Source: Microcebus murinus
Taxonomy: Eukaryota > Chordata > Mammalia > Primates > Cheirogaleidae
Assembly (NCBI RefSeq): GCF_040939455.1
Contig: NC_134120.1
Coordinates: 59,253,501-59,317,500 of the forward strand
Length of the DNA stretch: 64,000 bases
Direction of reading: 5' to 3'
The notes below the pieces were generated by a model. That model was not told the origin of the DNA. It did no database searches and was given only the letters and a program-made list of their open reading frames with translations. Both the position numbers and the translations under genes were made by a program. Of the stretch, positions 22,601 through 33,925 are shown piece after piece. The first letter of the stretch is position 1. Every line of letters begins with the position of its first letter.

Positions 22601-23510
22601 ATGTTCCTCCTCTCCTGACGGCCCTGCCTTGGCCCCCATTCTCCCATAGCAAAAGCTGACATCCTTTTAATGGCCCAGGAGACCTCAGAACACCTGGTCC
22701 TGGGCCCGCTGGCCTTAGCCCTGCCACTGTCCCTGGCTCACTTCCCCCAAGCCACACTGGCCAGCATTCTCTCTCTCACACTGTCTGAGCTCAGGACTGG
22801 GCTGCAGCTCGTCCTGCCTGGAACTGCTCCGGGGGACATGCCCAAGACTCACCTTGCCAGTGATGCCTGACCCAACCGCTCCTTTTAATACTGAAACTAC
22901 CTCTCTCCCCATGGCCTGCTCTTTGCTGTCTTCTGTCCACAGCAGTGACCACATCCCAGCCACCAGGGCACTGCAACCGAGCACGCCTACTGTGCATTGC
23001 CTATCTCCTCCACTGGGGCGTGAGCTCCACGAGACAGGGTTCTTATCTGTTTTTCTGTTTTCTTGTGTGTGTGGGGGGGGGTTTTTTTGTTTTTTTTTTT
23101 TTGAAACAGAGTCTCTGTTGCCTGGACTAGAGTGCTATGGCGTCAGCCTAGCTCACACCAACCTCACACTCCTGGGCTCAAGTGATCCTCCTGTCTCAGC
23201 CTCCCAAGTAGCTGGTACTACAGTCATGCACCACCATAATTTTTTCTATATATTTTTAGTTGGCCAATTAATTTATTTCTATTTTTAGTAGAGACAGGGT
23301 CTCGCTCTTGCTCAGGCTGGTTTCAAACTCCTGAGCTCAAGCAATCCTCCCGCTTCGGCCTCCCAGAGTGCTAGGATTACAGGCGTGAGCCACCACACCC
23401 AGCCCATTGTGTTTTAATAACTGTTGTGTCCCAAGTGCCTTGAATAATACTTGTACATAGGAGATGATTAATACAAATTACTGGAATGAACACATATGAA
23501 ATGTCCCATG
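22600..23510 (+). mobile_element. L2 LINE 3' region, split by an Alu
   Basis: The left part ends with GGGGCGTGAGCTCCACGAGA, the L2 landmark of the CTGTGAGCTCCTTGAGGGCA type. After the Alu it resumes with AACTGTTGTGTCCCAAGTGC and the CTTGAATAATACTTGTACAT block, the worn 3' end. Confidence 0.68.
23081..23404 (-). mobile_element. Lemur-type Alu, antisense
   Basis: T-rich tail, GAAACAGAGTCTCTGTTGCC, reversed spacer TTGGCCAATTAATTTATTTC and end GTGAGCCACCACACCCAGCC. It interrupts the L2. Confidence 0.92.
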
Positions 23511-23794
23511 ACTGCCCATTTATGAACTTCAAGTGAGGATAGCGCTCCCAAAATTGACTTAGGAGGAAGATTGATAGGATGGGTATTTTTCAAGTGTTTT
23601 CTATTTTAAAGTGTCAAATCTAACTCAAGATGACTGAACAAAAAAAGTTCTTTATTGGCTGATGTGACTAAAAAGTCTAGAATTAGCTGCAGGCATGGCT
23701 GGGTCCAGACAAGCAAACGCTACTGTCGGGCTTAGTCTCTTGACTGCCGGCTTGAGCCTCCCATGGGCTGTTCCTCGTGTGCAGCTCCGGCAGC

Positions 23795-24205
23795 AATACT
23801 ATCACTATTTGTAGATGATATATTTATAAATCTGCAAAACTCAAAAGAATGGGCTGAAAATGTTTTAAAAACAATAAGGCAATTCAGTGAGTTATAAAAT
23901 TTATATTCAAAACAAAATTGATTTCCTATAATTTCTTATAGGAAATAGAAACATTATGAGCTTGATAATGTAGCAAAAGAAACTATATCATTCACAGAAA
24001 GAATTTTAAAATATTTTGTAAAAACTAGGAATTGCTACGAACCTAGAACTGCTCTAAAAAACAAAAGTCTTAATTTAAACAAAACCTAGGAATAAATCGA
24101 GATATATATGAAAAAAGTTATAAAATTCTACTAAGTGACATAAAAGAAGACTTAAATAAATAAACATTTTATTTTTAAATATGACATCAATACAAATGTT
24201 AAAGA
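23795..24205 (+). mobile_element. Old L1 ORF2 fragment
   Basis: TTTGTAGATGATATATTTAT encodes the reverse transcriptase FVDD-type motif, followed by the usual AACTCAAAAGAATGGGC and later L1 text, all in broken frames. Confidence 0.6.
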
Positions 24206-24211
24206 TATTAT

Positions 24212-24665
24212 ACTAGGTCTGATAGTGTACCCCCAAAATTCATGTACTTCCTGAAACTTCAAAATGTGACCTTATTTGGAAATAGAGTCATTGCAGACAT
24301 AATTAGTTAAAATGAGTCATAATGGAGTGGGTGGGTCCTTAATCCGACTGCTGCCCTCATAGAAGAGGACAGGAGACACACGGAGAGATGCCAGGGGTGT
24401 CACTGCACACCTTGCAGTGACAGGCACAGAGTGTGGTGACACACCTGCGGGTCGAGAAATCCCCAGGCTTGCCAGCGAAACCAGAAGCTAAGAGAAAGGC
24501 AAGGAACAGGGTGTCCCCGGCACCTGTGGAAAGAGTGTGGCCTGCCGACACCGGATTTGGGCTTGTCGCCTCCAGAACTGGGGGAGAAACGTCCCTGCTG
24601 GGAGCATGTGGCCGTGAGCCGCAGCAGCCCCGGCTGCCAGCACGGACACCAGCTCGTCCCGTGTT
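24212..24665 (+). mobile_element. MaLR-type (MLT1-like) LTR
   Basis: GTACCCCCAAAATTCATGTA, AATGTGACCTTATTTGGAAA, GAGTCATTGCAGACATAATT, TGGGTGGGTCCTTAATCC and GCCTCCAGAACTGGG lie in consensus order. Confidence 0.8.
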
Positions 24666-24998
24666 AACTGCGAGCTCCGTTCAAGCCTGATCCAAATCCT
24701 AATGGGGCTTGTTTCGGTTTGAGGTTTTGTTTTTTGGATTGTTGATTTTTATTTTTTGGTTTTTTGGTTTAGGATAGTATTTTGTCCTATTTTTTCCTCT
24801 TATTGTTTTTGCTGTTCTGGGAAGTGAAAGATTTAAAAATCAATCTCTCAGAATGAAAATAAAGCTATCTCCAGGAAATTTCTGAAAAGCAGAAGTAACA
24901 AAGCAGGCCCAGCACTCCCTCCAGACAAGGCAAGCCCTGCGGCGCTGCTGCCAAGAGGGAGGTGCCAGGGGCAGAAAAGGGAGTTCAGAATTGACCTA

Positions 24999-25325
24999 GG
25001 CCGGGCGCGGTGGCTCCCGCCTGTGATCCCAGCACTCTGGGAGGCCGAGGCGGGCGGACTGCTCGAGGTCAAGAGTTCAAAATCAGCCTGAGCAAGAGCG
25101 AGACCCTGTCTCTACTATAAATAGAAAGAAATTAATTGGCCAACTAATATATATAGAAAAATTAGCCGGGTATGGTGGCACATGCCTGTAGTCCCAGCTA
25201 CTCGGGAAGCTGAGGCAGGAGGATTGTTTGAGCCCAGGAGTCTGAGGTTGCTGTGAGCGAGGCTGACGCCACGGCACTCACTCTAGCCTTGACAACAAAG
25301 CAAGACTCTGTCTCAAAAAAAAAAA
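24999..25325 (+). mobile_element. Lemur-type Alu
   Basis: Starts GGCCGGGCGCGGTGGCTCCC, has the spacer AGAAAGAAATTAATTGGCCA, the lineage ending GTGAGCGAGGCTGACGCCAC and a poly(A) tail. Confidence 0.95.
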
Positions 25326-25435
25326 GAAGTGGCCTCAGCACAGCAGCGGTGTAGGGCACAGGGGAAGGACTGTGAAGCCAGTGGGCACACATTGATCTTT
25401 CAATAAAAGGCACTGAGAAAGCAAGAAACTTGATT

Positions 25436-25905
25436 GACAATTGCAAAGATGTGGAAACAACCCAAGTGTCCATCAATGCCTGAGTGGATGAATAAAATAT
25501 GGTGTATGGATACCATGGAGTTCTACTCAGCCACAAAAAAATGGTGAATTAATATCTTTTGTAACAACCTGGATGGAACTGGAGACCATTCTTCTAAGTG
25601 AAGAATCACAAGAATGGAGAAATAAATGCACACCACATGTACTCAATACTAAATTGGCACTAATCACTCAGCACTCATGGGCTCATATGGAAGTAAAAGT
25701 CAATGGAAATCAAGTAGGTAGGGGGGAGGAGATGGGTGAATTCACACCTAACAAGTACAATTCTCACTATCTGGGTGAAGAGCACACTTATAACTCTGAC
25801 TCAAACTGTACAAAAGCAATTCATGTAACCAAAACGTGTGCACCCCCATCATATTCTGAAAACAAAAGACTCTCTTTTCATATACTAAAAAAATAATAAT
25901 TAATG
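25436..25905 (+). mobile_element. 5'-truncated L1 3' end
   Basis: Contains GTGTCCATCAATGCCTGAGT, the ACCATGGAGTTCTACTCAGC block and a 3' UTR ending in ACGTGTGCACCCCCATCATA, an older relative of the GTACCCCCATAATA ending of the young L1s here. A worn A-rich tail follows. Confidence 0.8.
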
Positions 25906-27839
25906 CCAGATCAGAGCTGTACTCCTTTTACTCAAAGTCCTGATGGATCAAATTTTAAAGCTAAGTGATTCAAACAGAGACGTCCAGTTCACAACAGTGG
26001 GCCCTGTTTATTTCATCTGCCCCGCTACCCAAATAGCTAAGAGATGGCCACAGAACATGTCATTTTCAAGTGAATAAATATCCCCCAGAGGTGGATACAA
26101 GAATATGCTCTTGACAGACCACATATTTTGAGGGATTTCTAGAAAACAGAAAACAAATGCAATCTGAGAAACCAGAGCAGAGAAAGTTCCATGTTAGGGT
26201 GAGGATTTATTTTTCCCACCAAACCTCCTTCCAAAAGGGTCCTTGACAGCTAACGCGCCCAAGCCCTGGGCCGTGCCCACACACAGACGAAGATCCTCGG
26301 ACGAAACCCAACATCTAATACGTAAAAAAATTATTAATCAAATAAAGTTTTTATTGATCTTATAAATCATCCTCCTTTTGCAAAGATTTTAGGAAATTGA
26401 AGAAAACGGAAATTCCTGAAATTCAAAGGCTTTTTATTGGAGTAGGCCGATGTATAAGACTCCTCTGCACTTGTATAAGACAGTACACAAACCAGTGTAG
26501 GACCCACTGACTTACACTCTTCCACGCCCAGGGCCACTTGCCCCGTTTTGCTCATGGCTCTGTCCAAACAAAGGAAATAATCGTGGAAGTGGCGTGGCGG
26601 CTGAGTGACACCCCACAAAAGAGAGACACAAGGTCACAGGATTCAGGCAAAGCCCAAGTTACCTTCCCCTTCCCCTCCCCCTACACAAACACCTTTCAGA
26701 AAGTCCCTAGGCTTTTTGTTAACTGTCCTCCAAAGACCTTCCCCAGCAAGGACTGCAGCACTGAAATGTGATCATTCTCCTGAAATGCCGCTGAGTTGTG
26801 TGGAGTCCTGCTGGCACTCTAGCAGCTGAGCGTGTCCTCTGAGTTGGTTCCAGAAGTTGTGACAGATTTCACTTATCGCTTCCCCAGCCCATCCCGGGCA
26901 TGCGGCAGCAACGGAGCCTGCCCCGCAGCAGGGAGCAGAGCCGGTCAGCCTGCGCTGCACACTCTGGAGAAATGCGAAGACTACGTGAAGGCCGGGGCCT
27001 CTTCCTCCAGCCCGGCAGCATCCAGAAGCAGCCCCTGTGGGCAATAAGCTAAAAAATAAATACAGTTGATTACTACAAGGGAAAATAGCCCAAACCAAAC
27101 AAATCCGTAGACATTTCACCCCTTGTTATTAAAGTTACGCAGGACTGAAGTCCCGTTTTACATTCCCTAAATTAGCAAAGAATAAGAAAGTTCAGGCAAA
27201 GATACCAGGAAATTGGCCCACACATATACGGCAGGGCATTGAGCACAGCCCTTACCGCAGGAGGTATAGGACCACTCCGTCCCTGGCGTCCTTCTGCTAG
27301 TTTGAGTCATCTCTGTCACTTGCAACCAAGGAGTCCTGACTAAAACAAGGACAGTGCACAGAGAGGCCCAGGGCTTAGAGACACCCTCAGCTGACCGCAC
27401 AAGATTACGTATCAGCACAGTTGAACAGGCGGCAGCCTTAAAATGATGCAAAGACTAAGTAGCAATATGGAAAAAAAACACACATGATACCCAGTTAAGG
27501 GAAAGCAGAGCGCTCAGAACGAGACCACATCGTCCTTTCAACTACAGGAAAGGGCCACACGCGTGGGCCAGCACAGTCACGGCTGCTCCTCACATGCGCC
27601 AGGCTGCGCCAGGCCTGGCTGCCGGGCTTGCGTGTGCCATCCGCAACACTCGCGCGGCTCCGGCAGCACGCGGCGCGGAGGAAGACACGGAGGAAGACAC
27701 GGAGCGGCTCCGGAGCTGGAGCACAGCCCGACTCAGGCCCTGAAACCCCGGCTGCCGGACTCTGAGCCAAAGCTCCCAAAAGCAACAGGAAAAGGAAAAA
27801 CAGTTATCGAAAGGTAGTGAGGATGGTTTGGAAGCTTTT
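25906..27839. other. Mostly unique DNA, no gene seen
   Basis: AT-rich to about 26,500, then mixed, with a CpG-dense patch at about 27,590-27,720 that includes two tandem GGAAGACACGGA units. Short frames only. I recognise no repeat family over most of it. Confidence 0.45.
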
Positions 27840-28012
27840 TATTTGTTGGAGGGGGGAGGGGGCGGGTATATACATACATAATGAGTGAGATGTGCACCAT
27901 CTGGGGGATGGTCATGCTGGAGACTCAGACTTGTGGGGGGAGGGGGGAAAGAGCATTTATTGAAACCTTAAAATCTGTACCCCCATAATACACTGAAATA
28001 AAAAAAAAATTT
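27840..28012 (+). mobile_element. Severely 5'-truncated young L1 (3' UTR only)
   Basis: Carries the same 3' UTR as the young L1 at 33.9-39.6 kb: a G-rich tract, GGTATATACATACATAATGA, GGTCATGCTGGAGACTCAGA, a second G-rich tract, TTATTGAAACCTTAAAATCT and GTACCCCCATAATACACTGA, then poly(A). Confidence 0.88.
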
Positions 28013-28094
28013 AAACGTCCAACTCAGCTATTTTTTTCCTTTCACTGCTGCTCGTGTGTGCATGTATGTGCACAATGGGAATATTTTTTTTTTA

Positions 28095-28315
28095 TCTTTT
28101 TCTGGTGTCACTGTGGTCTGTTGCCTGTGCTTTTGTGTCGATCTGTTTATGTGCTATAGGTCTACTCAGGTTTTCTATTTCTTCTTGAGTCAGTGTCAGT
28201 AGTTTGTCTCCTATGACTTCGTTCATTTCATCCAGGTTATCCAATTTGGTGGTAGATAGTTGTCCATAGCATTCCTTTATAATCTTTTTTATTTCTGCAA
28301 GTAATGTCCCCTCTT
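28095..28315 (-). mobile_element. Old L1 ORF2 fragment, antisense
   Basis: The minus-strand translation contains LDNLDEMN...LTQEEIENLSRPI, the linker between endonuclease and reverse transcriptase of L1 ORF2. The open frame continues into unrelated CpG-rich DNA to 28,877, which is a chance read-through. Confidence 0.8.
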
Positions 28316-28319
28316 TTTT

Positions 28320-28876
28320 TTCAGTGCTCGATTCTTTCCCTTTATTAGGTTTCAAAATAACGAACTGGTCTCCTGCCGTCTCGCTGGGTGTGCGACGCGC
28401 TGCGTTCTGGCCGTCGCCCGCTGCGCAACCAACTGCCCCAACCGGGCAGCGCCGCAGCCGCTGCTCTGCGTCTGCGGCTCTGTCGGTCAAGAACCAGGGC
28501 GGCGCAGCGGTGTTTCGCTGCTGCTCGGGCACGGACTGAGGGTCCGGGGGTCCAAGAAAACATCGCTGCATGTCCGGCCTGGCGGTGGCCGCTGCAAGGC
28601 CGAGCGCAGCTGCACGACCACACACAGCGCCCGTCGGTGGCCGCTGGGGCGCGGGGCTCAGGACGCACTTGGCGCGGGGCAGCCCAGGGCCCGTTCCCAC
28701 AGAGGAAGCGGAAGCCTCTGGCTTCGTAAGGCCTGGGCCCAGACGCGCGCCGTCTTTGTGCTTTCCACTGGCCGAAGCACTCACGGAGCCACCCACAGCC
28801 GTGAGGAGGGGACAAAGGCCCCCCTTGTAAGGAAAAACTGCCCAAAACTTTGTGGCCATCCTTAGTCTGCCACACA
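28320..28876 (-). mobile_element. Possible MaLR-type LTR, CpG-rich, antisense
   Basis: On the minus strand it starts TGTGGCAGACTAAGGATGGC followed by CACAAAGTTTTGGGC, close to the start of an MLT1-type LTR. The middle is very CpG-rich (about 28,380-28,740), which is unexpected for an old LTR. An AATAAA and an A-rich run lie near the 3' side at about 28,315-28,350. It could instead be an unrelated CpG island or a retroposed transcript. Confidence 0.4.
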
Positions 28877-29430
28877 TTGGGTATATGGCTTTGGGATTTT
28901 TTGTTTTTGTGTTTTCACAAACTCACAGATTCAAACGTGCCTGAGGAGTCTGTTGCAGCTTCCCTCACGGAGTCTCAAGCTGACGCATGTGGGGCGGAAG
29001 GCGCCTTTCCTGTTCTCGAGTCCTGCTGGCCCGGCCTCCGCCACCAGAGGCCTCCGGCACAGCAAGCCGTTCCCAGGCGCCCTTGTGCCTGGGGTTGGTC
29101 CTTTCTCCAGATGCAAAGGACCCAGTGAAAACCCCAATCCGCATTGTCTGTCCTCTTTTCGAAGTTATTGATCAGCATTGACTTCTCCATATCAATGCCC
29201 GTTTAACTTCCCCTGCCATCATCCAGAGGTGCTTGTGGAGGCCTCGGGAAAGCCCAGGTTCTCCTCAGGTTGAGTTTCTCTCGCCTCTGTTTTTACCTGC
29301 TGTCACACTGTTCTATTGTCACTTCCTCCTGTGAACTCTGAGCTCTGAGGACTGCATTGGAGGGCTGCCCCATGCTATACCTGGCCCCACCTCCAACCAG
29401 AAATGTCCCCTTTTGGCCTATTAAATTCTT

Positions 29431-29593
29431 GACCAGGCAAAGTGGCTCACACCTGTAGTCCCAGCACTTTGGGAGGCCAAGGCAAGAGGATCGCTTGAGC
29501 CCAGGAATTTGAAGTTGCAATGAGCTATGTTGATGCCACTACACTCCAGCCTGGGTGACAAGAGCAAGACCTTGTCTCTGGGAAAAAAAAAAA
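29431..29593 (+). mobile_element. Free Alu monomer (FLAM/FRAM-like)
   Basis: One arm only: GTGGCTCACACCTGTAGTCC to CTCCAGCCTGGGTGACAAGA and GACCTTGTCTC, then poly(A). AAATTCTT flanks it on both sides (29,423-29,430 and 29,591-29,598), a short target duplication. Confidence 0.85.
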
Positions 29594-29628
29594 TTCTTAT
29601 TTGTGGGGCGCGGTGTCAACGCCATTAC

Positions 29629-29637
29629 AAGATGGCG
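29629..29637 (+). promoter_or_regulatory. YY1-like motif in LTR U3
   Basis: AAGATGGCG near the LTR start fits the YY1 consensus. The copy at the window start has AAGTTGGCG and so has lost it or never had it. Motif only; no binding shown. Confidence 0.5.
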
Positions 29638-29675
29638 CCTGTTTCCGGCTTTGCCTAGAGCAGTAAACAAGTTCA

Positions 29676-29685
29676 GCGCACGCGC
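29676..29685 (+). promoter_or_regulatory. NRF1-type motif in LTR U3
   Basis: GCGCACGCGC fits the NRF1 palindrome; the copy at the window start has the perfect GCGCATGCGC. It carries CpGs, so methylation could control it. Confidence 0.5.
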
Positions 29686-29712
29686 AATTGTCGGTTACCC
29701 TGTGGCGCAAGC

Positions 29713-29743
29713 ATGCAAATGAAGGATCCTACTATGGACCAAT
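29713..29743 (+). promoter_or_regulatory. Octamer and CCAAT motifs in LTR U3
   Basis: A perfect octamer ATGCAAAT at 29,713-29,720 and a CCAAT at 29,739-29,743, about 60-90 bases upstream of the TATA box, a spacing normal for promoters. The octamer would bind OCT1/OCT2/OCT4-type factors. Confidence 0.55.
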
Positions 29744-29801
29744 GCTTTGGCGGCTCGACAGCTGAGCGGCCTATCCCAGCTTAGGGGTTGTGCTTCTAGG
29801 G

Positions 29802-29871
29802 TATATAGCAGCCTGCGTGCTGCCGGGCTGGGTCTTCCGCATCATGTAAGTCTAAAGGGAACCCCATTAAA
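29802..29871 (+). promoter_or_regulatory. LTR TATA box and polyadenylation signal
   Basis: TATATAG at 29,802-29,808 predicts transcription start near 29,830. ATTAAA at 29,866-29,871 is the likely polyadenylation signal. R would then span roughly 29,830-29,890 and U5 the last about 40 bases. Confidence 0.6.
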
Positions 29872-29935
29872 GCACTGTCAGAAGAACTCCAGTTGCCGCG
29901 TCTTCCTTGCTGGCGAGGCGGGCGCGACACTTATT

Positions 29936-31999
29936 CATTTTCTAAAATCCATCTATCGTTTACCCAGCTCGCAGCCTGCCCCGCAGTCCCACGTGTGCCT
30001 TCTCCACTTGTTCTGTGTTCACTGCCTGCCTCCCTCACACTGTAACTGGGCAGCCTGTCGCTCCACGACGCAGCCTGTTGCTTCTGTGTCCAGAGGCTAT
30101 GAGCTCGTCAAAGGTCAAGACCTCACCACTCTTATCGGTGCTCAGCTCTGGGACAGGTCAGCTCAACTGTCACTGAGCCACACGTCTCCGTTGGCATCAA
30201 CGAGGGTGCCCTAGGAGGCAAGGCGGGAACAGGAGTGAGGGAAAGTGAGCTGGGAACTGGTAAGGGGCACCTTCCAAACGCGAGTCCCACCAAGCCTTCT
30301 TATGGGGTAGCACTCTCTTTCTAGCCCACATAAACTAACTGCTGAGCAGCCAGGGTACGGGACAAGCTCTGGGGCAGCCCTACACCACCAGCTACTCATA
30401 AAGTGCCTTTGTGTATCACTCTTCCTCCTCCAGAGGTATTTGGCATGAGTGACATAACAGATAAGGTTTGAAAATTGAAACCAGTTCCCACTAATGCAGC
30501 CCCGAGTCCTTTGGACACTATCGCCAGCCATCTGAGTCTGTAACCAACACCCAAGGCTGAGCAAAGCATGCCAGGGCTATTCCATCAGGGCTAGGGAGCT
30601 TTTATGGGATCCTTTGCTAATTAAAATTCACTCTTCTAGACAGCTGTGATCTTTGGGTGTCTTAAGCACCTGAAAAATATTTCTTGACATTTAAGCCACT
30701 CTTGCTGGGGTGATGCTAGCAGCAGTAGTAAGCCACAGATCCAATCAGAGTAAAAATGTTACACTCTGTATTGGCGCTTGCTTCAAAGGGGAAGGACATT
30801 CAAATCCCTGAGGTTTGCCATTAAACCATCAACACCTGGAGAGACGAATCCTCTCCCTGCTCTTGGGACGACACAGCCACCCACTCAAGGCCGCTGCCCA
30901 CTCCTGCAATTTGAGGCTGCTGTAACAACAAACCCTGTTTTTGCTCCAGACAGTTTGGGACACGCTATTGGCCAGTTGGCATCTGCACAGCACATGGTTC
31001 AGAAATGTCTGGCCAGGAGGCCGGGGAGCGGCGAGCGCCTCCAACCCTGCTCCACTCAGCTCCAAGCCGTGGTGGCATCCAACCAGCATCTCTGCCCAGA
31101 GTGCCAGGGTCCCTGAGCAGGATTCAGAAGCCTGGAGAGAGTAGGAAGCCTCCTGGCCTCGCTTACCCTGGGAGCCTGGCCTGGCCTCTGAGCCACTCCC
31201 CAGGAGGGAGTCCCCAAGGCCCTTCCCATTCCCCCAAGGTCGCCGCGGGAAAGCACTCGCAGCAGGGCAGGACTGCTCCGTGCGCCCAGCAGGGCTCTCC
31301 TGTCTGTGGAGGCCTGAGTCCTGCACTCTCGACCAGGGTGGCTTTGGACGTGTCCAGAGTGCAGGCCCCAAAAGCACCCCGCTCGTGCCTTTGCGGAACT
31401 GCTCTGTGAGGCCACAATCCTCCCCACAACTCTCTGCCTCAGACCAAGGCTGCGCCCTCCTGTGCCTCCCTCACCCGCCCTCACCAACCAGGGAAGACCA
31501 GCACCCTCCGCTCTGGAGTCCCTGTGCCCGGTGCAGGCTGCCCTGCGCTGCCCTGCCGTCCCGCCATCTCGGGAAAGCAGCAACCTCGAGGGTGGGGCTG
31601 AGGGCCGCGTGGAGAACCGCCCTCTGCTCTGCTCGGGAAGACCAGCTGCCCCTTGGCCGTGCCAGGCCGAGAGCAGAGCCAGCATAGAGCAGGAGGCCCT
31701 GAGGGTTCAAGTGGTCTTCTCAGGGTAGGGACGCTGTCAAGGAAGTGCCATCTTTGTTCTGTTTCCTCCAGTAGATCTGTTTCCTCCAGGATGCAGATTT
31801 TGAGGAAAAGAATCACAGGACTGAGGGAGGGGAGTCCAGGAGCAGGCAGGCACCACCAGAGGACAGACAGCTGGAGTGGCAGGTCCCGGGGGATGCGCGG
31901 GGGGTGGTGCTCCTCCAACTCACACTGCTTCCCCTCGTGCTGCGGGTCCCCTCTGTCACCTGCCACCGGGGCTTAGTTTCATTCTGTTCACAGTATAGA
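29936..31999. other. Unique DNA, no gene seen
   Basis: AT/GC mixed, GC-rich from about 30,850 with overlapping frames on both strands up to 209 codons; none shows a domain. Confidence 0.45.
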
Positions 32000-32612
<613 letters not shown>

Positions 32613-33130
32613 ATAACCTACTGGCAAAATAAAATTCATCTTAAAAATACGTGCAGAAATGTGAGGCTAACGCACCCCAAGCCAGCTTCGAACCCCGTTG
32701 CCGCCCTTCACCCCAGCAGGCACGGCAGGTGTGCCCACCTGTTCTGTGAGCAGGGCCAGGTGTGGTCAGAGACACCTGCTGGGAGGGCCAGTGGCCACCA
32801 GGGCCCCGGCCTGCACCCACACCGCAGCTGCTCCTCAGGGAAGGCTGCATGGAGCGGCCCAGCTTCCAGACGGCGCCGCGTGGGGAGCGGCCTGAGCCCT
32901 CCGGTTACTGCCTGTCCAACCCAAGACGTTGTGTCACCATGCCGCAGGCTGATGAAGGGCAAAGCCACGGCAGAAGCCATGGAGTGCCGCTTAGGCTCCA
33001 TCTCTCCTCGCCTCAGCCGCCACATCTCGGTGGGACCCGAGGCTGTTGGACCTGTAACCTTTAGAAGTCCCTTGTAAACGTCTCCCAGCTTTATTGTTAG
33101 GCGTCCCATATGTTTTGCTGTTCTGGCAAA
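32613..33130. other. Unique DNA, no gene seen
   Basis: GC-rich, with frames up to 184 codons on both strands and no recognisable domain. Confidence 0.4.
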
Positions 33131-33132
33131 TT

Positions 33133-33192
<60 letters not shown>

Positions 33193-33194
33193 TT
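33131..33194 (+). repeat. (TTTC)n microsatellite
   Basis: About 15 perfect TTTC units, placed where an old antisense L1 begins. Confidence 0.95.
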
Positions 33195-33204
33195 TGAATA
33201 TAGA

Positions 33205-33908
33205 AAGGCAATTGATTTTTATTTATTTATCATATATCAAACAACTTGCTAAGCTACCTTATTAATTCTAGTCATCTGTAAATTTAGGGAAAGTCCTACT
33301 TATATAAAAATATCATTAGACAACAGTTACAGTTTGGTTTCCTTTTTCTGATTCTTATATATACAGTTTCTTTTTCTGCTTTGCACTGTCTGGGTTCTCA
33401 GGGACAATGTTGGAAATAGCCACTGGGCATCCAACCTTATTCCTGGCTGGCTAAGAACTGCTTCTAGCATGTCATCTTCCAATGTAATGTTTGCCATAGA
33501 TTGTTAGTATTCACCCTCTCTTATTCCTAGTTTGCCAAGAGTTTGATTTTTTTCTTAATCATGAGCAGCTTTTGAATTTTATCAAATTATTTTTCTGCAT
33601 CTATTGAGAATGTCAGCTACTATTTTCTCTTTCTGGCCATTAATGTGATGAACTCGAAGGTAGACTTTCTAGGGCTAAATCAACCTTTAATTCCTGGAAC
33701 ATGCCAACCTTGATATGAACTGTTACATTGTGGTGTGTGTGTGCTTCTTAAGTTGAGATTGCCAATATTGTACTTAGAAGTTTTATGCATTCATGCTCAT
33801 GAGTAGATTGGCTTGTAATTTACTTTTCTCCTCATTTTCTCATCTAGTTTTAGAGTCTAGGTTTTTGGTATTATAAAATGAGTTGGACAGTATTTCCTCT
33901 TTTTTTCC
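33205..33908 (-). mobile_element. Old L1, antisense, part 1 (host of the young L1)
   Basis: Plus-strand landmarks TTTGCCAAGAGTTTGATTTT, TTTTCTGCATCTATTGAGAA, TTAATGTGATGAACTCG and GGTATTATAAAATGAGTTGG are the complement of L1 ORF2. It resumes after the young L1 at 40,007. Confidence 0.8.
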
Positions 33909-33925
33909 AGAAGACTTTCTATATA
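33909..33925 (+). repeat. Left target duplication of the young L1
   Basis: AGAAGACTTTCTATATA, repeated exactly at 39,990-40,006. It brackets L1, its tail and the adjoining Alu. Confidence 0.95.

Larger units (their letters stand above)
29602..29929 (+). mobile_element. Solo LTR of a young endogenous retrovirus, 328 bp
   Basis: Starts TGTGGGGCGC and ends GGGCGCGACA (TG...CA termini). The hexamer CTTATT lies directly on both sides (29,596-29,601 and 29,930-29,935), a perfect 6-bp target duplication. No internal viral sequence remains, so it is the product of recombination between two LTRs. The length of about 330 bp and the 6-bp duplication suggest a class II (betaretrovirus/IAP-like) origin; this is inference. 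A TATA box at 29,802 and an ATTAAA at 29,866 place U3, R and a short U5. A second copy, inverted, starts the window. Confidence 0.93.

Noticed and set aside
28092..28877. A 261-codon minus-strand open frame as a possible gene
   Set aside because: The C-terminal third is clearly L1 ORF2 linker and the rest is CpG-rich DNA with LTR-like edges; a chance fusion frame.
1..29929. The two inverted LTRs as the ends of one provirus
   Set aside because: Provirus LTRs are direct repeats 5-10 kb apart; these are inverted, 29.5 kb apart, the right copy has its own target duplication, and there is no viral coding sequence between them.
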